This document shows positions 53,948 through 63,206 of a DNA stretch of 64,000 nt, piece after piece; the first letter of the stretch is position 1; the number at the start of each line of letters is the position of its first letter. The stretch is from Hermatobates lingyangjiaoensis. Lineage: Eukaryota; Arthropoda; Insecta; Hemiptera; Hermatobatidae. Position numbers and translations under genes: made by a program. The notes under the pieces were generated by a model. It worked only from the letters and a program-made list of their open reading frames with translations. It searched no databases and was not told the DNA's origin. The DNA lies in assembly GCA_026182355.1 (NCBI GenBank), contig JAPFBL010000233.1, positions 1,550,001-1,614,000 on the forward strand. The letters are read 5' to 3'.

Positions 53948-54002
<55 letters not shown>
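53836..54002. repeat. (TA)n tracts flanking a nested PLE-2 terminus
   Basis: Two TA tracts of about 70 and 53 bp separated by GGAAAATTGACCGAACCCCG...AGAGAAACACC, the last bases of a PLE-2 family 3' end. Confidence 0.9.
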
Positions 54003-54010
<8 letters not shown>

Positions 54011-54185
54011 ATTCAAAACGAAGGAAACACACAGAAAGACACGGACATACCATAACTCACATCGATATTTCGACCATCGTCGTCATCAGGAGGTGTGAAG
54101 AGCGAAGAGTCCCGCAGGAAGGCAGGGCGGTGACTCTGAGTCTTTCTGTGTGTTTCCTTGGTTTTGAATTTAATTTATTTAAAAA
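54003..54185. repeat. PLE family F palindrome
   Basis: AAATTCAAAACGAAGGAAACAC...AAGAC and its inverted partner GACTCTGAGTCTTTCTGTG... meet near 54090-54135. The left arm keeps a hammerhead motif. Confidence 0.7.
54055..54105 (-). ncRNA. Hammerhead ribozyme motif, PLE family F
   Basis: CUGAUGA (54089-54083), extra C, stem II GAC-GAUG-GUC, GAAA (54071-54068), palindrome AUAU, C17, GAUGUGAG against CACACCUC (stem I with an internal mismatch). Core complete. Confidence 0.7.
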
Positions 54186-54213
54186 AGTCCGCTGGACCGT
54201 TTTTTTTTAATTG

Positions 54214-54214
<1 letters not shown>

Positions 54215-54282
<68 letters not shown>
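54215..54282. repeat. (TA)n tract
   Basis: About 68 bp of pure TA, among the longest in the window. Confidence 0.95.
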
Positions 54283-54345
54283 AGTTTAATTTGAACCTGA
54301 AGAACTGACCGAGTCCCGATAAACTTTAGTTTTGTTTCTATTCCA
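54283..54345 (+). repeat. PLE-2 family 3' terminal scrap
   Basis: AGAGTTTAATTTGAACCTGA, ACTGACCGAGTCCCGATAAA matches 56637-56690. Confidence 0.65.
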
Positions 54346-54535
54346 CAGGCGATACTTTTATCAATATTTATATTTGTAAATTTAAGTAGCAATCCTTCTT
54401 TTATACATGTTTTGTTGAACGACCTTTGTACTGTGGCATGAATAAATTTTATTTTCCATGTTTCAAGTTTTCTCATCTTTGTTTTAAAGAAACAAGGATA
54501 TATTATATTCCAAGATCTTAATCTTGGAACACGAG
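54346..54535 (-). pseudogene. PLE family J N-terminal fragment
   Basis: The minus frame reads FFKTKMRKLETWKIKFIHAT, VQRSFNKTC, IKEGLLLKFTNIN. Same block as at 33860 and 54846. No catalytic part. Confidence 0.7.
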
Positions 54536-54957
54536 TCAAGATTGAAGACCCAACAGATGGAACCTAGAAACATTTTATGAAGTTAAGTGGTACACCTGAT
54601 TATGACAGGTGGCTAAAACTGCTTCAAACAAAATGTTTATTTTGGTGGTAGAATTATTTCTGGATGTTATCGAAGATTATAGTATTAATTTAATAAATGT
54701 ATAGTGTAATATAGTGGTAGTTAGTAGGAATAAGTTTTTTCTATAAATATGGTTAACTCTGAAGATGGTCAAGGAGACCTAAACATGTCAGTTATAAATA
54801 ATATATATATACATATTATATATAATATGTATATAATACCAAAGAGAAAATCATTTGGAGAACTAGTGTATTTAGTACCAGAAAGATTTAAAACAAAGTT
54901 GAGAAAACTTGAAAGATGGACAATGAAATTTATTCATGCCACAGTACAAAGGTCGTT

Positions 54958-54975
<18 letters not shown>
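54536..54975 (+). pseudogene. PLE family J 5' region with N-terminal fragment
   Basis: After a region shared with 41585-41690 comes a hammerhead-like motif (54755-54795). The frame SFGELVYLVPERFKTKLRKL, ERWTMKFIHATVQRSFNN then runs into (TA)n at 54962, at the NN-I codons. Confidence 0.7.
54749..54798 (+). ncRNA. Hammerhead motif, PLE family J (G12 changed)
   Basis: UAACU, CUGAAGA (54759-54765), extra U, stem II GGUC/GACC, then UAAAC instead of GAAAC, palindrome ACAUGU, C17, AGUUA. Stem I UAACU/AGUUA is five perfect pairs. Only G12 departs from the consensus. Confidence 0.6.

Positions 54976-54997
<22 letters not shown>
54962..54997. repeat. (TA)n tract
   Basis: Pure TA at the PLE border. 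Confidence 0.95.
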
Positions 54998-54998
<1 letters not shown>

Positions 54999-54999
54999 C

Positions 55000-56080
55000 T
55001 AGGATTCATGGTTTGATTCACAAAGTGTAGTTATAACATACCTGGCTCATTAATGTAGTGTGCATAGGAGCCCTCGTTTCCGGGGCAATTAAACAACTGT
55101 GCGATAAGAAAAAAAATCTCCTTTATATTGTTTATATTAATGTTTCAACAACCGTTTTATTATTTTTAATTAAAATATTTTATAAACGCCTACATCATTT
55201 ATGATTTCAACTTGTTTATATTTTTAACTACAAAGAAACCCTAAAGTTCCATTTTCTCCGTAATAAATGGTGGAAATCAACTTGGAGACGGAAGTTGTAG
55301 TAACAATCAGAGATTGTGTGTTGATTTTCAGAACAAAGAGAAAATTAGAGCAAAACCAACTCCCTTTAGAATTCTTCTCCGGTGGTAAGATCAAAGACTG
55401 AAATAAATTTTGAAATGTGTTCTTAACTTTATTTTACTCTGTACTGAGGAAATCATTAATTATTTTATTGCATCATATCACTCACTTGTGCTTTATTGTT
55501 AAATTATGTAATATTAATAAAATTTTCTGTACTGTGCATGATTTAAAATATTTATTTATATGACATTAATTAGCCTTCTTGCAGCATTTTTGATTGAATG
55601 AATATTTGATATTGATTGAAAGAAATAATTTAATTTTAAAATGAAAATGCATCTCCTATTTCATATTTTAGTCGAAAAAAATGTCTTAAAGTTAATGTTT
55701 TTTTTATAAAAATCAATCCAGCAAAGTATCAAAATAACTATGAATCAAATCTAACTATTTTGTCACGTTCATTTGCTTCAGATGAAAGAATTTTTTGCAG
55801 TAATAAATTGTGTTCAAACAGAACAAACAAGTTCACTGAAAGCAGAAACAGTAAGAGGCTGAGTTCTGGCAATACAGTTAACTGCAAGGAGCAATAATGA
55901 CTGTGCTACTTGACACTCAGGAAAAAAACTAATAAGCGGTATGGAAAGTGGAGCAATAAGTCAATGATATTTGAAGAAGCAGGAAACTGAAGAAGAGGAC
56001 ATCTCAGAATAATGCAACAATAAATGTGAGTATAATCAGTATATACTTATCTTTATTTCTATGAATATTGATAAATATCA
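55000..56080. other. AT-rich stretch without recognisable features
   Basis: Nothing supportable seen. Confidence 0.4.
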
Positions 56081-56343
56081 ATGATTGACAGAAAAGTCAA
56101 CATAAATGCATAAGAAACCATATTAATATATATTATTCATTTTTAATAATTTGGTGCAAAAATTTAATTAATTTATGAATTAGGCTAGAGGGTGACAGGT
56201 CTGCCAATAAGAAATGGACTGCAAATCAGAAAAAACCCTAAATTATAACTTAAAACCCCAGATATTAAAATACACATAGAAATAAACAAAACTAAAGGTT
56301 ATCAGGACTCGGTCAGTACTTTAGGTTTAACTTAAACTCTTAA

Positions 56344-56394
56344 TGCCAATGTTTCGGTTTTTATTTAAAACTTTTTTTAATAGGCAGACACATT
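56344..56394 (-). ncRNA. Hammerhead-like motif, family L (altered core)
   Basis: GCCUAUUAAAAAAAG, stem II, GAAAC, AUUGGC; box changed as in PLE-2 and further mutated. Confidence 0.45.
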
Positions 56395-56587
56395 AATTTT
56401 GAAACAGAAAAACTACTTATTACATGACAAATTATTTTACAAAGAAAAATAGTTTGTGAATTTCAACAACTGTCTAGTTTGTTGACTAGTTTGTCAACAC
56501 GTAACACTTGTTGAAATTCACAGACTATTTTTCCTTGTAAAATAATATGTAATGTAATAGCTAGTTTTTCTGTTTCAGAATTTATAT

Positions 56588-56640
56588 TTTTGCCTATGAA
56601 AAAGTTTTTAAAGAAAAACCGAAACGTTGTCACTGAGAGT
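56588..56640 (+). ncRNA. Hammerhead-like motif, family L (altered core)
   Basis: GCCUAUGAAAAAG, stem II GUUUUU/AAAACC type, GAAACGUUGUC. The same CUAUGAA box as PLE-2. Confidence 0.45.
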
Positions 56641-56895
56641 TTAATTTGAACCTGAAGAACTGACCGAGTCCCGATAAACTTTAATTTTGTTTATTTCATT
56701 CTGTATTTTAATTTGTGGGGTTTTAAGATAATATTTAGGGATTTTCTGATTTGCAGTCCAATTCTTATTGGCAGACCTGTCACCCTCTAGCCTAATTCAT
56801 AAATTAATTAAATTTTTTTACAATATTATTAAAAATTAATAATATATACTAATATGGTTTCTTATGCATCAATGTTGACTATTCTGTAGAAATGA

Positions 56896-57544
56896 TGTTT
56901 TCTTTTCTAGGCTTTTTATTCAATGTACCTTCATTGAAGCATCTCTGCTATTTATGGTAAAAATTCAAGTCTTCTAATTTAAACTTGGCTTACTTAAATG
57001 ATGAAACTCTATCCCTTCTTTTTTTTTTTTTTTAAGAATGAATAATGCATTCGTTGTGTTGAGTTGGTTTTGGCGTTCAACGAGTTGACGCCTGTTCCCT
57101 CGATCACCCTCTCGCACTCCCTCACCCTGCATAGCTTCTTTCATCTCACCCCCTCCCCCCACTCTGTCTTACCACTCTAATCTCTACCTCTTCTCTATTA
57201 TGTATGCATTCAACTTCCTAACTTTTTTAATGCTTCTCTTTTTCCCTTTTTTTCCTATTCTTCTTTTATTTGAGGTTAATTCAGCAATGTCTTAGTAAAA
57301 ACTTGAAATAGAAATAAACCGGTCTTTCTTTTTCAATAAATGAAGTAATTATTGATTCTACTGAATTAATTCTGAAGCATTACTAACTTATTTAATTGAA
57401 AACAGACTCTAAATTTAATTGGTTACATACAAATTTGTTTCTCTAATCATGAACAATTATTCGGGTTTTATGTTTACATTGGTACGTTCAAATATCGTTG
57501 TCAGTCTTTTTTGTGTGTATTTTTATCTCTCTTCCTCTTTCCTT
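56896..57544. other. T-rich stretch without recognisable genes
   Basis: Long T run at 57017-57033 and C/T-rich sequence at 57095-57170. No gene recognised. Confidence 0.4.
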
Positions 57545-57602
57545 TGGGAACTGTATATATAAATATATATATATATATATTTATATATATTTATATATAT
57601 AC
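57545..57602. repeat. (TA)n-like tract
   Basis: TATATATA with TTT interruptions. Confidence 0.85.
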
Positions 57603-58020
57603 CAACCACCAGCTACTCGCCAAGCCGACACTCAGTCACCGCCCAGTATTCAGACCAGCAACACCTAAGATATATATATATATATATATATACTCAAAAT
57701 TTGAAAAAAAACAATCCAAACTGGACGCAAATCAGCTAAAAAACGATGAAAAGCAACACACAGAGAAAGAGACACACTTACAAACTCAAATTTTTTTATG
57801 ATCCGTCTTAAGGAGAAAATAGAAAGGGCGACCAAGCACGCCAGAAACACAACCGCAGGAAACCAATATATATATATATATATATATATATGAGTATTGA
57901 GTAGCAGTTTGCTTCTCAACGCTAGTACTTCGCACTTCTTCCCGATGAAGACGGATGTCGAAGTATCGAAGTGAGTTCTGTACTGCCTTTCTGTGTTCTT
58001 TTCTATGTGTTAAAGATTTT
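57603..58020. repeat. PLE family E/F fragments between (TA)n tracts
   Basis: 57700-57860 (minus) shares ACACTTACAAACTCAAATTT and GACCAAGCACG with the 26390-26490 fragment. 57900-58015 (plus) carries CCCGATGAAGACGGATGTCG AAGTATCGAAGTGAG, a family F hammerhead relic with U4 to C and GAAG for GAAA. Confidence 0.55.
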
Positions 58021-58230
58021 ATATACATATATATATATATATATATATGAATGTTTTCCTATATATACAAGTGCATTAGATATTTGTCTAACATTTTATT
58101 TTTAACCCACAATCAAACGATTTTTATTATTTAGTTTATGTGTAAATATATTTATGCCACACTTATGTAGTTTACCATTTAACGTTTTTTGTCCTTGGCT
58201 TTTGTCCCTCGATTTGAATAAGATGTTGTA
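58021..58230. other. (TA)n then AT-rich sequence
   Basis: TA tract at 58021-58050. Nothing coding. Confidence 0.5.
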
Positions 58231-58400
58231 TATACTGAGTGTCCCAAAAAATATTTATACACCTGTTATATTTGAACTCGCTGAAACAGGCTATCATACC
58301 AAGTATAACGTTCTGATGAAGAGGAATATTATTGGTAAATTTACAACTTTCGTTAGGATTACTTTTCCTAACCTATAGTTTAATAACTCATTCAAACTAT
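58231..58400. mobile_element. Possible single mariner-like terminus
   Basis: ACTGAGTGTCCCAAAAAATATTTATACAC resembles a mariner terminal repeat (compare GGTGTTCCAAAAAAT at 16963). No second end recognised nearby. Confidence 0.35.
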
Positions 58401-58562
58401 ATCAAAAAAAGAAACCAGGAAACTACAACCAAATTTCTTAATTACTAGGTAATAGACTATACATTTTAAAATCATTAGTTGTGCAATCAGTAATTGTGTG
58501 GTATTTACTCATTTCTGAGGTAAAATCGATAAACAAACAAAAGTCTTCACACAAATGAAGTT

Positions 58563-58615
58563 TTTATTCAACGCGTTTCAAACACTTTGTGTTCATCATC
58601 AGGAAGACACTATAA
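58563..58615 (-). ncRNA. Hammerhead ribozyme motif, PLE family D
   Basis: CUGAUGA (58602-58596), extra U, stem II GAACAC/GUGUUU, GAAA (58579-58576), palindrome ACGCGU, U17, GAAUAA. Stem I pairing is partial (UUC with GAA). Core complete. Confidence 0.72.
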
Positions 58616-58667
58616 TACAAACTATATCTAATTAGTTACAAAATTAGATATCATTTGTATTATAGTG

Positions 58668-58716
58668 TCTTCCAGATGATGAACACAAAGTGTTTGAAAC
58701 GCGTTGAATAAAAACT
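58668..58716 (+). ncRNA. Hammerhead motif, PLE family D (damaged)
   Basis: Box reads CAGAUGA (U4 to A). Stem II, GAAA and ACGCGUU intact. Confidence 0.6.
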
Positions 58717-58747
58717 TCATTTGTGTGAAGACTTTTGTTTGTTTATT

Positions 58748-59285
58748 TTACCTCAGAATATACAGTTTACTTAGGTTTTCTGTATCCGTTATTTTATTAC
58801 AAGCATTTTTGGTTTTTCTAATGTGAATCATTTCTTTTATAAGCCTCTTGTTTCTATTATTTTCATCATCTATAATCTTCGTGTCGTCTAGATTAAAGTT
58901 ATGACTATTGTTAATTGAATGATGGGCTAAACACAAAATGTTTTCTTTGATTTAATGACATATTTATATAGAGCTAACCTATCTTTTAAATATGTTTGTT
59001 TGCCCAATGTAAACTTCATCTCAATTTTCACACGGAGTTGAATATATAATATTACTACAGAAGAATTTATTATTGGGTAATTTGGTCTTTGAAAAAATAC
59101 TTGCATTTAAACTTTTTTTTTTAACTTTGTAAGCAATTTCTACGTTGATACGTTTAAATATTTTACTAAGGTGCTCGGATAACCCTTTATGTATGTTAGT
59201 GACTTATATTGTGTTCGATTAGTATTATCTGGGGAGGGTTGTGTTCAGGATTATCAGTCTGTTTTACTGTTCATTCTTACGTACA
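58748..59285 (-). pseudogene. PLE GIY-YIG C-terminal fragment
   Basis: Reading through stops on the minus strand: SEHLSKIFKRINVEIAYKVK, YFFKDQIT, IIYSTPCEN, EVYIGQTN (GIY-YIG core). Then CLAHHSINNSHNFNLDD, KRLIKEMIHIRKTKNACNK and a natural end at 58748. Frameshifts and stops make it dead. A third PLE lineage by sequence, adjacent to family D ribozyme repeats. Confidence 0.8.
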
Positions 59286-59329
59286 ATCTTCATAAAGTTT
59301 AATTAAAAAAAATTGTTCACTCACATAAT

Positions 59330-59640
59330 ACAGAAAGAACAGTAAAACTGACTGATAATCCTGAACACAACCCTGCCCCAGATAATACTAATCAAAAACA
59401 ATATAGGCCATAAACATACATAAAAGGATTATCAGAGCAACTTAGTAAAATATTTAAACATATCAACATAAAAATTACTTACAAAGTTAAAAAAAAGTTT
59501 AAATGCAAGTATTTTTTCAAAGACCAAATCACCCATTAATAAATTCCTCTGTAGTAATATTATATATTCAACTCCTTGTAAAAATTGCAAGCAGTTTACA
59601 TTTTTTTCATACATATTTTTCCAAAGTGTTTTTATTGAAA
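59330..59640 (+). pseudogene. PLE C-terminal fragment, inverted partner
   Basis: An inverted copy of 59010-59270: YIKGLSEQLSKIFKHINIKI, KKKFKCKYFFKDQITH, stops, SNIIYSTPCKNCKQF. It then departs from the GIY-YIG sequence after the first Cys pair. Together with 58748-59285 it forms a palindrome centred near 59305. Confidence 0.75.
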
Positions 59641-60316
59641 ATTAAGTATATGTGAGTATATGGATTAATGTTTTATTTGTTTTTCATAAATAAATATTCA
59701 TAAAAAAATATAATGCATAGTTGCACGTATTTATGCCATATAAGATAATTTAAATTACTAATTCCTTGTATATAAATGTAGACATTATTCTGAACGATTT
59801 AATGGAATCATAATTAAAATGATGTAAATGGTAGGTACTAATATTTGATTGCTGTTGATGGTTATTTTATGCGATCTATCTACTATTGAGAGAAAAGAAA
59901 AAAAAAACAATGACTGAAGAACTAAATTTATGGGCGATGTAGAGCTGACATTGTTTGGCTTCGTCTGAGTCGGTAAATCTTCTTGCTGTTCCAGTCGCAT
60001 AGAAGTTTCATGTTAGAATTGATTTTATTGCTGCAAGGTTTGAATTAATACAACTGCTTTCTGTTCCTTTCAATAAACCAAAATGCATTGTTCGAACAAC
60101 CATGTTGGACAAGTACTAAGTTTTCTCCAGTGATTAATCATTTAGTGACTTTTGACAATCAGTTTAGTTTATCTTTCAGTAATAACTTTCAATTATTGTT
60201 TACCATCATTGTTTGTATATAAATTAATATTTCACTTTAATAGCCCAAAAGAATGGTTAATAAATAATGATACAATTTTAACTTTGTTTTCTTTTAAGAA
60301 ACAGATAAATTATGTT
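59641..60316. other. AT-rich stretch without recognisable features
   Basis: Nothing supportable seen. Confidence 0.4.
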
Positions 60317-60369
60317 TGTAGGGTAAAAAGTTAATAAAATTGTCTCCACATATAAAATTTTTAATGGTA

Positions 60370-60418
60370 TAAACAACGCGTTTCGAACATGTAGTGTTCT
60401 TCCTCAGGCATTAACTAA
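60370..60418 (-). ncRNA. Hammerhead ribozyme motif, PLE family D
   Basis: CUGAGGA (60407-60401), extra A, stem II GAACA/UGUUC, GAAA (60384-60381), palindrome ACGCGU, U17, GUUUAU. Core complete; stem I weak. Confidence 0.72.
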
Positions 60419-60939
60419 AAAATACAATGACACCAGAGAGTTATCTATAGTATACAGTAAATATAGTACAAAATAAAAATAAAATAAAATAAGGAAGAGA
60501 ATACGAACCTAAGGATGAGTGTCTGTAGTACAACTGACTGGGAATAGGATGGCGTGGGTAAGGGTATGGAGTACATCTGTTTCATATTAGAAGGCAGGTA
60601 CATTTCATTGTTGTTTTTTTTTTCTAAAGGTTAGGCTGAGCCTTTACATCTGCTCTAGGACTAAGTGTAGGCAACAAATGAAAGACTAAGTCCTAGAGAA
60701 AATGTGAAGGCGCAGCCTAACCTTTAGGAAAAAAAAATAACAACGAAATGTATCTGTCTTCTGTCTTCTAATATGAAACAGATGTACCCCATACCCTACC
60801 CACGCCATCCTATTCCCAGTCAGTTGTACCACAGACACTCACTCTTAGGTTCGTATTCTCTTCCTTATTTTATTTTATTTTTATTTTGTACTATATTTAC
60901 TGTATACTATAGATAACTCTCTGGTGTCATTGTATTTTT

Positions 60940-60992
60940 TAGTTAATGCCTGAGGAAGAACACTACGAGTTCGAAACGCGTTGTTTATAAAA
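60940..60992 (+). ncRNA. Hammerhead ribozyme motif, PLE family D
   Basis: CUGAGGA (60950-60956), extra A, stem II GAACAC/GAGUUC, GAAA (60973-60976), palindrome ACGCGU, U17. Inverted partner of the motif at 60370. Confidence 0.72.
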
Positions 60993-61075
60993 ATTTTATA
61001 TGTGGAGACCATTTTATTAACTTTTTACCCTACAATGAGTAAATACCACATAATAAGTGATTGCACTACGTTCGA

Positions 61076-61885
61076 ATTTAATTGTATTTCTGATATCAAT
61101 TAAAGTGATGGTTTATTTTTTGCTTAACTGTTGCTTATAGTTCATATACTAAAGTTAGATAACTGTCTGACAGTTGATTTTAGTTTATAACTGTAGATCA
61201 CTACATATTGCAAAGTTCATAACAATGAGTACGCTTCAATGCGCCATACAATTAGCAATACCAATCTAAAGTTTCCTGAATCAGGCTAGGCTTTGGATAA
61301 ATCCTATATGAGTAGACATGTACAACAAAACTGATTAGAACAACAATAATGTAAAACAGGTGCTAACGACATGTAACAAGACTTTAATGTAGTTTGTCAG
61401 CAGCATGGAGATAGTTAAAAAGGTGCAATACAACAAAAATGCGTGTGTCTCAAAAAAGACACAAGTACAGTTATTTATAATATTAAAAATATAAATAACA
61501 TCCTACATACTCTTCAAACAATTATACTAAAAATAATATAACAATTCATAACAGACATATTTTATCACACTAACACATGTGCTTAATCATACGCATTGCC
61601 TTGTGTCTATGATAAATTTCAACTGAATGAATATTTGTTAGAATGAAAGAGTCATGTAATAACAAATAAAATTTAAGCATATAATTTTTTTTGGCTATCT
61701 TGATAACAACAATCAACAATAATTTATTAAATGATGTTAATTTCAGATTCGATCAAATGTTGGTAAAATATAATTTTTAATTTTTAAAAATCTATTTAAA
61801 AATTGATAATATAGAAAATGATTAATTTTTACAATTAGTTTTATCTCGTAATGCGATTTATCTATAACTAATATACGAACAAAAT
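61076..61885. other. AT-rich stretch without recognisable features
   Basis: Nothing supportable seen. Confidence 0.4.
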
Positions 61886-61888
61886 AGA

Positions 61889-62247
61889 TACACTCTTGGT
61901 GTCCATAATGGCTCTGAAGAGAAACTTTTGGTGTCCATAATGGCTCTGAAGAGAAACTTTTGGTGTCCATAATGGCTCTGAAGAAACACTCTTGGTGTCC
62001 ATAATGGCTCTGAAGAGACACTCTTGGTGTCCATAATGGCTCTGAAGAGACACTCTTGGTGTCCATAATGGCTCTGAAGAGACACCCTTGGTGTCCATAA
62101 TGGCACTGAAGAGACACTCTTGGTGTCCATAATGGCTCTGAAGATACACTCTTGGTGTCCATAATGGCACTGAAGAGACACTCTTGGTGTCCATAATGGC
62201 TCTGAAGAGACACTCTTGGTGTCCATAATGGCTCTGAAGAGAAACAC
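61889..62247. repeat. 32-bp minisatellite, eleven units
   Basis: The unit CACTCTTGGTGTCCATAATG plus GCTCTGAAGAGA repeats exactly every 32 bp, with GGTGTCC at 61898, 61930 and onward to 62218. A few substitutions (ACTTTT for CACTCTT; GCACTG for GCTCTG) mark individual units. Because 32 is not a multiple of three, all three minus frames stay open through it; I do not regard those frames as genes. Confidence 0.95.
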
Positions 62248-62924
62248 CTGAGTTTGGAAGTAAACAAGTAATCTATTTATAAATAAATGAGACGTGCTAT
62301 AATGTATTTTGATGCCATTATTTGGAGAAATCTTATGCTCATACATTTATAAAATACTATAATCATATATGTAATTTAACAGTTTAGAATTATTTCATTT
62401 TTTTTTATCAAAAAATGATGAAGCAACATTTTAATACTAAAAGAAGAAAAAAATAGGTTAAAATAAATATTGGATCGTCAAATAGAATGGTGGGCACAGT
62501 ACGGAAACTTTGAGTCCACTTCACAGTCTTTTAACCAGAAGAACTTTGACAAACTTTAATGTCACACTTCTAAAACTTACTTTCATAATTTCAGTTTGCC
62601 ACCAAATTTATAATAACAAATAAGTAGGTGTTTTTAAATATAGTTTATAAGTGATTTCAAAAATTAACTATTATATATTGAAAAATAAGGGATGAATTGT
62701 TCGATGACAAAATTAGAAAACTGTTAATTAAGTATACTTAATGTCATTCAAACCTAAAGGTTGCTTATCACTTTGCTTTCATTTATCTCTTACAAGAAAC
62801 ATAGAGAAATAAAGATATTACGCCTGAGACAATAGATTGATTCCCAGTTTTCAACGGAATGCACGTTATGATATACCGAGGTTTCAATCGGTTTATATAT
62901 ATATATATACGGTACTGTTTTCTT
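62248..62924. other. AT-rich stretch without recognisable features
   Basis: Nothing supportable seen. Confidence 0.4.
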
Positions 62925-62995
62925 GACCACAAAATATTAACAAGCACTTTTTCTTCTTCTCGGAGTTTGGTCAGGGTAAATATATGGAATCACCT

Positions 62996-63044
62996 TTTTG
63001 CCAACGTTTCGTCTTTATTTTAAGACATCCTCAGGGCTATAAAC
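62996..63044 (-). ncRNA. Hammerhead ribozyme motif, PLE family G
   Basis: GCC, CUGAGGA (63034-63028), extra U, stem II GUCUU/AAGAC, GAAA (63010-63007), palindrome ACGU, U17, GGC. All helices and boxes intact. Confidence 0.8.
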
Positions 63045-63051
63045 TGTTAGT

Positions 63052-63105
63052 TTATAGCCCTGAGGATGTCTTAAAATAAAGACGAAACGTTGGCAAAAAG
63101 GTGAT
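63052..63105 (+). ncRNA. Hammerhead ribozyme motif, PLE family G
   Basis: GCC (63057-63059), CUGAGGA (63060-63066), extra U, stem II GUCUU/AAGAC, GAAA (63084-63087), ACGU, U17, GGC (63092-63094). Complete. Confidence 0.8.
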
Positions 63106-63206
63106 TCCATATATTTACCCTGACCAAACTCCGAGAAGAAGAAAAAGTGTTTGTTATATATATATATATATAACAGATTCAATAATATATCGACCGTTTG
63201 ATAGAA

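Larger units (their letters stand above)
56085..56895. repeat. Large palindrome with about 400-bp arms, PLE-2 family core
   Basis: Arms meet at GTTGACTAGTTTGTCAAC (about 56498). Each arm contains a PLE-2-like 3' region (hammerhead-like motif, then a GACCGAGTCC / GGACTCGGTC border). It then continues about 250 bp further (GGCTAGAGGGTGACAGG, AATTAATTAAATTT, CATAAGAAACC) without (TA)n at the border. The outer ends are GTCAACAT / ATGTTGAC. Confidence 0.85.
58515..58757. repeat. PLE family D head-to-head palindrome
   Basis: Inverted arms centred at about 58628 run from the ribozyme region through AATAAAAACTTCATTTGTG to ATTTTACCTCAGAA. The right end continues into minus-strand PLE coding sequence. 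Confidence 0.85.
60317..61033. repeat. PLE family D long palindrome
   Basis: Arms of about 340 bp meet near 60680. Outer ends are TAGGGTAAAAAGTTAATAAAAT / ATTTTATTAACTTTTTACCCTA. Both arms carry hammerhead motifs with complete boxes. The end sequence recurs at 37740-37790. No coding sequence. Confidence 0.88.
62925..63180. repeat. PLE family G head-to-head palindrome (young copy)
   Basis: Arms of about 105 bp are almost perfect inverted copies meeting at AAACTGTTAGTTT (about 63046). Outer ends are AACAAGCACTTTTTCTTC / GAAGAAAAAGTGTTTGTTA. (TA)n lies on both sides. Confidence 0.9.

Noticed and set aside
2809..58028. Many open frames with IYIYIYIY or THTHTH peptides
   Set aside because: They are (TA)n or (TG)n microsatellites read through; the coding signal is an artefact.
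61743..62346. Three overlapping minus frames of 108-174 codons
   Set aside because: All come from the 32-bp minisatellite; no start context, domain or flanking coding sequence.
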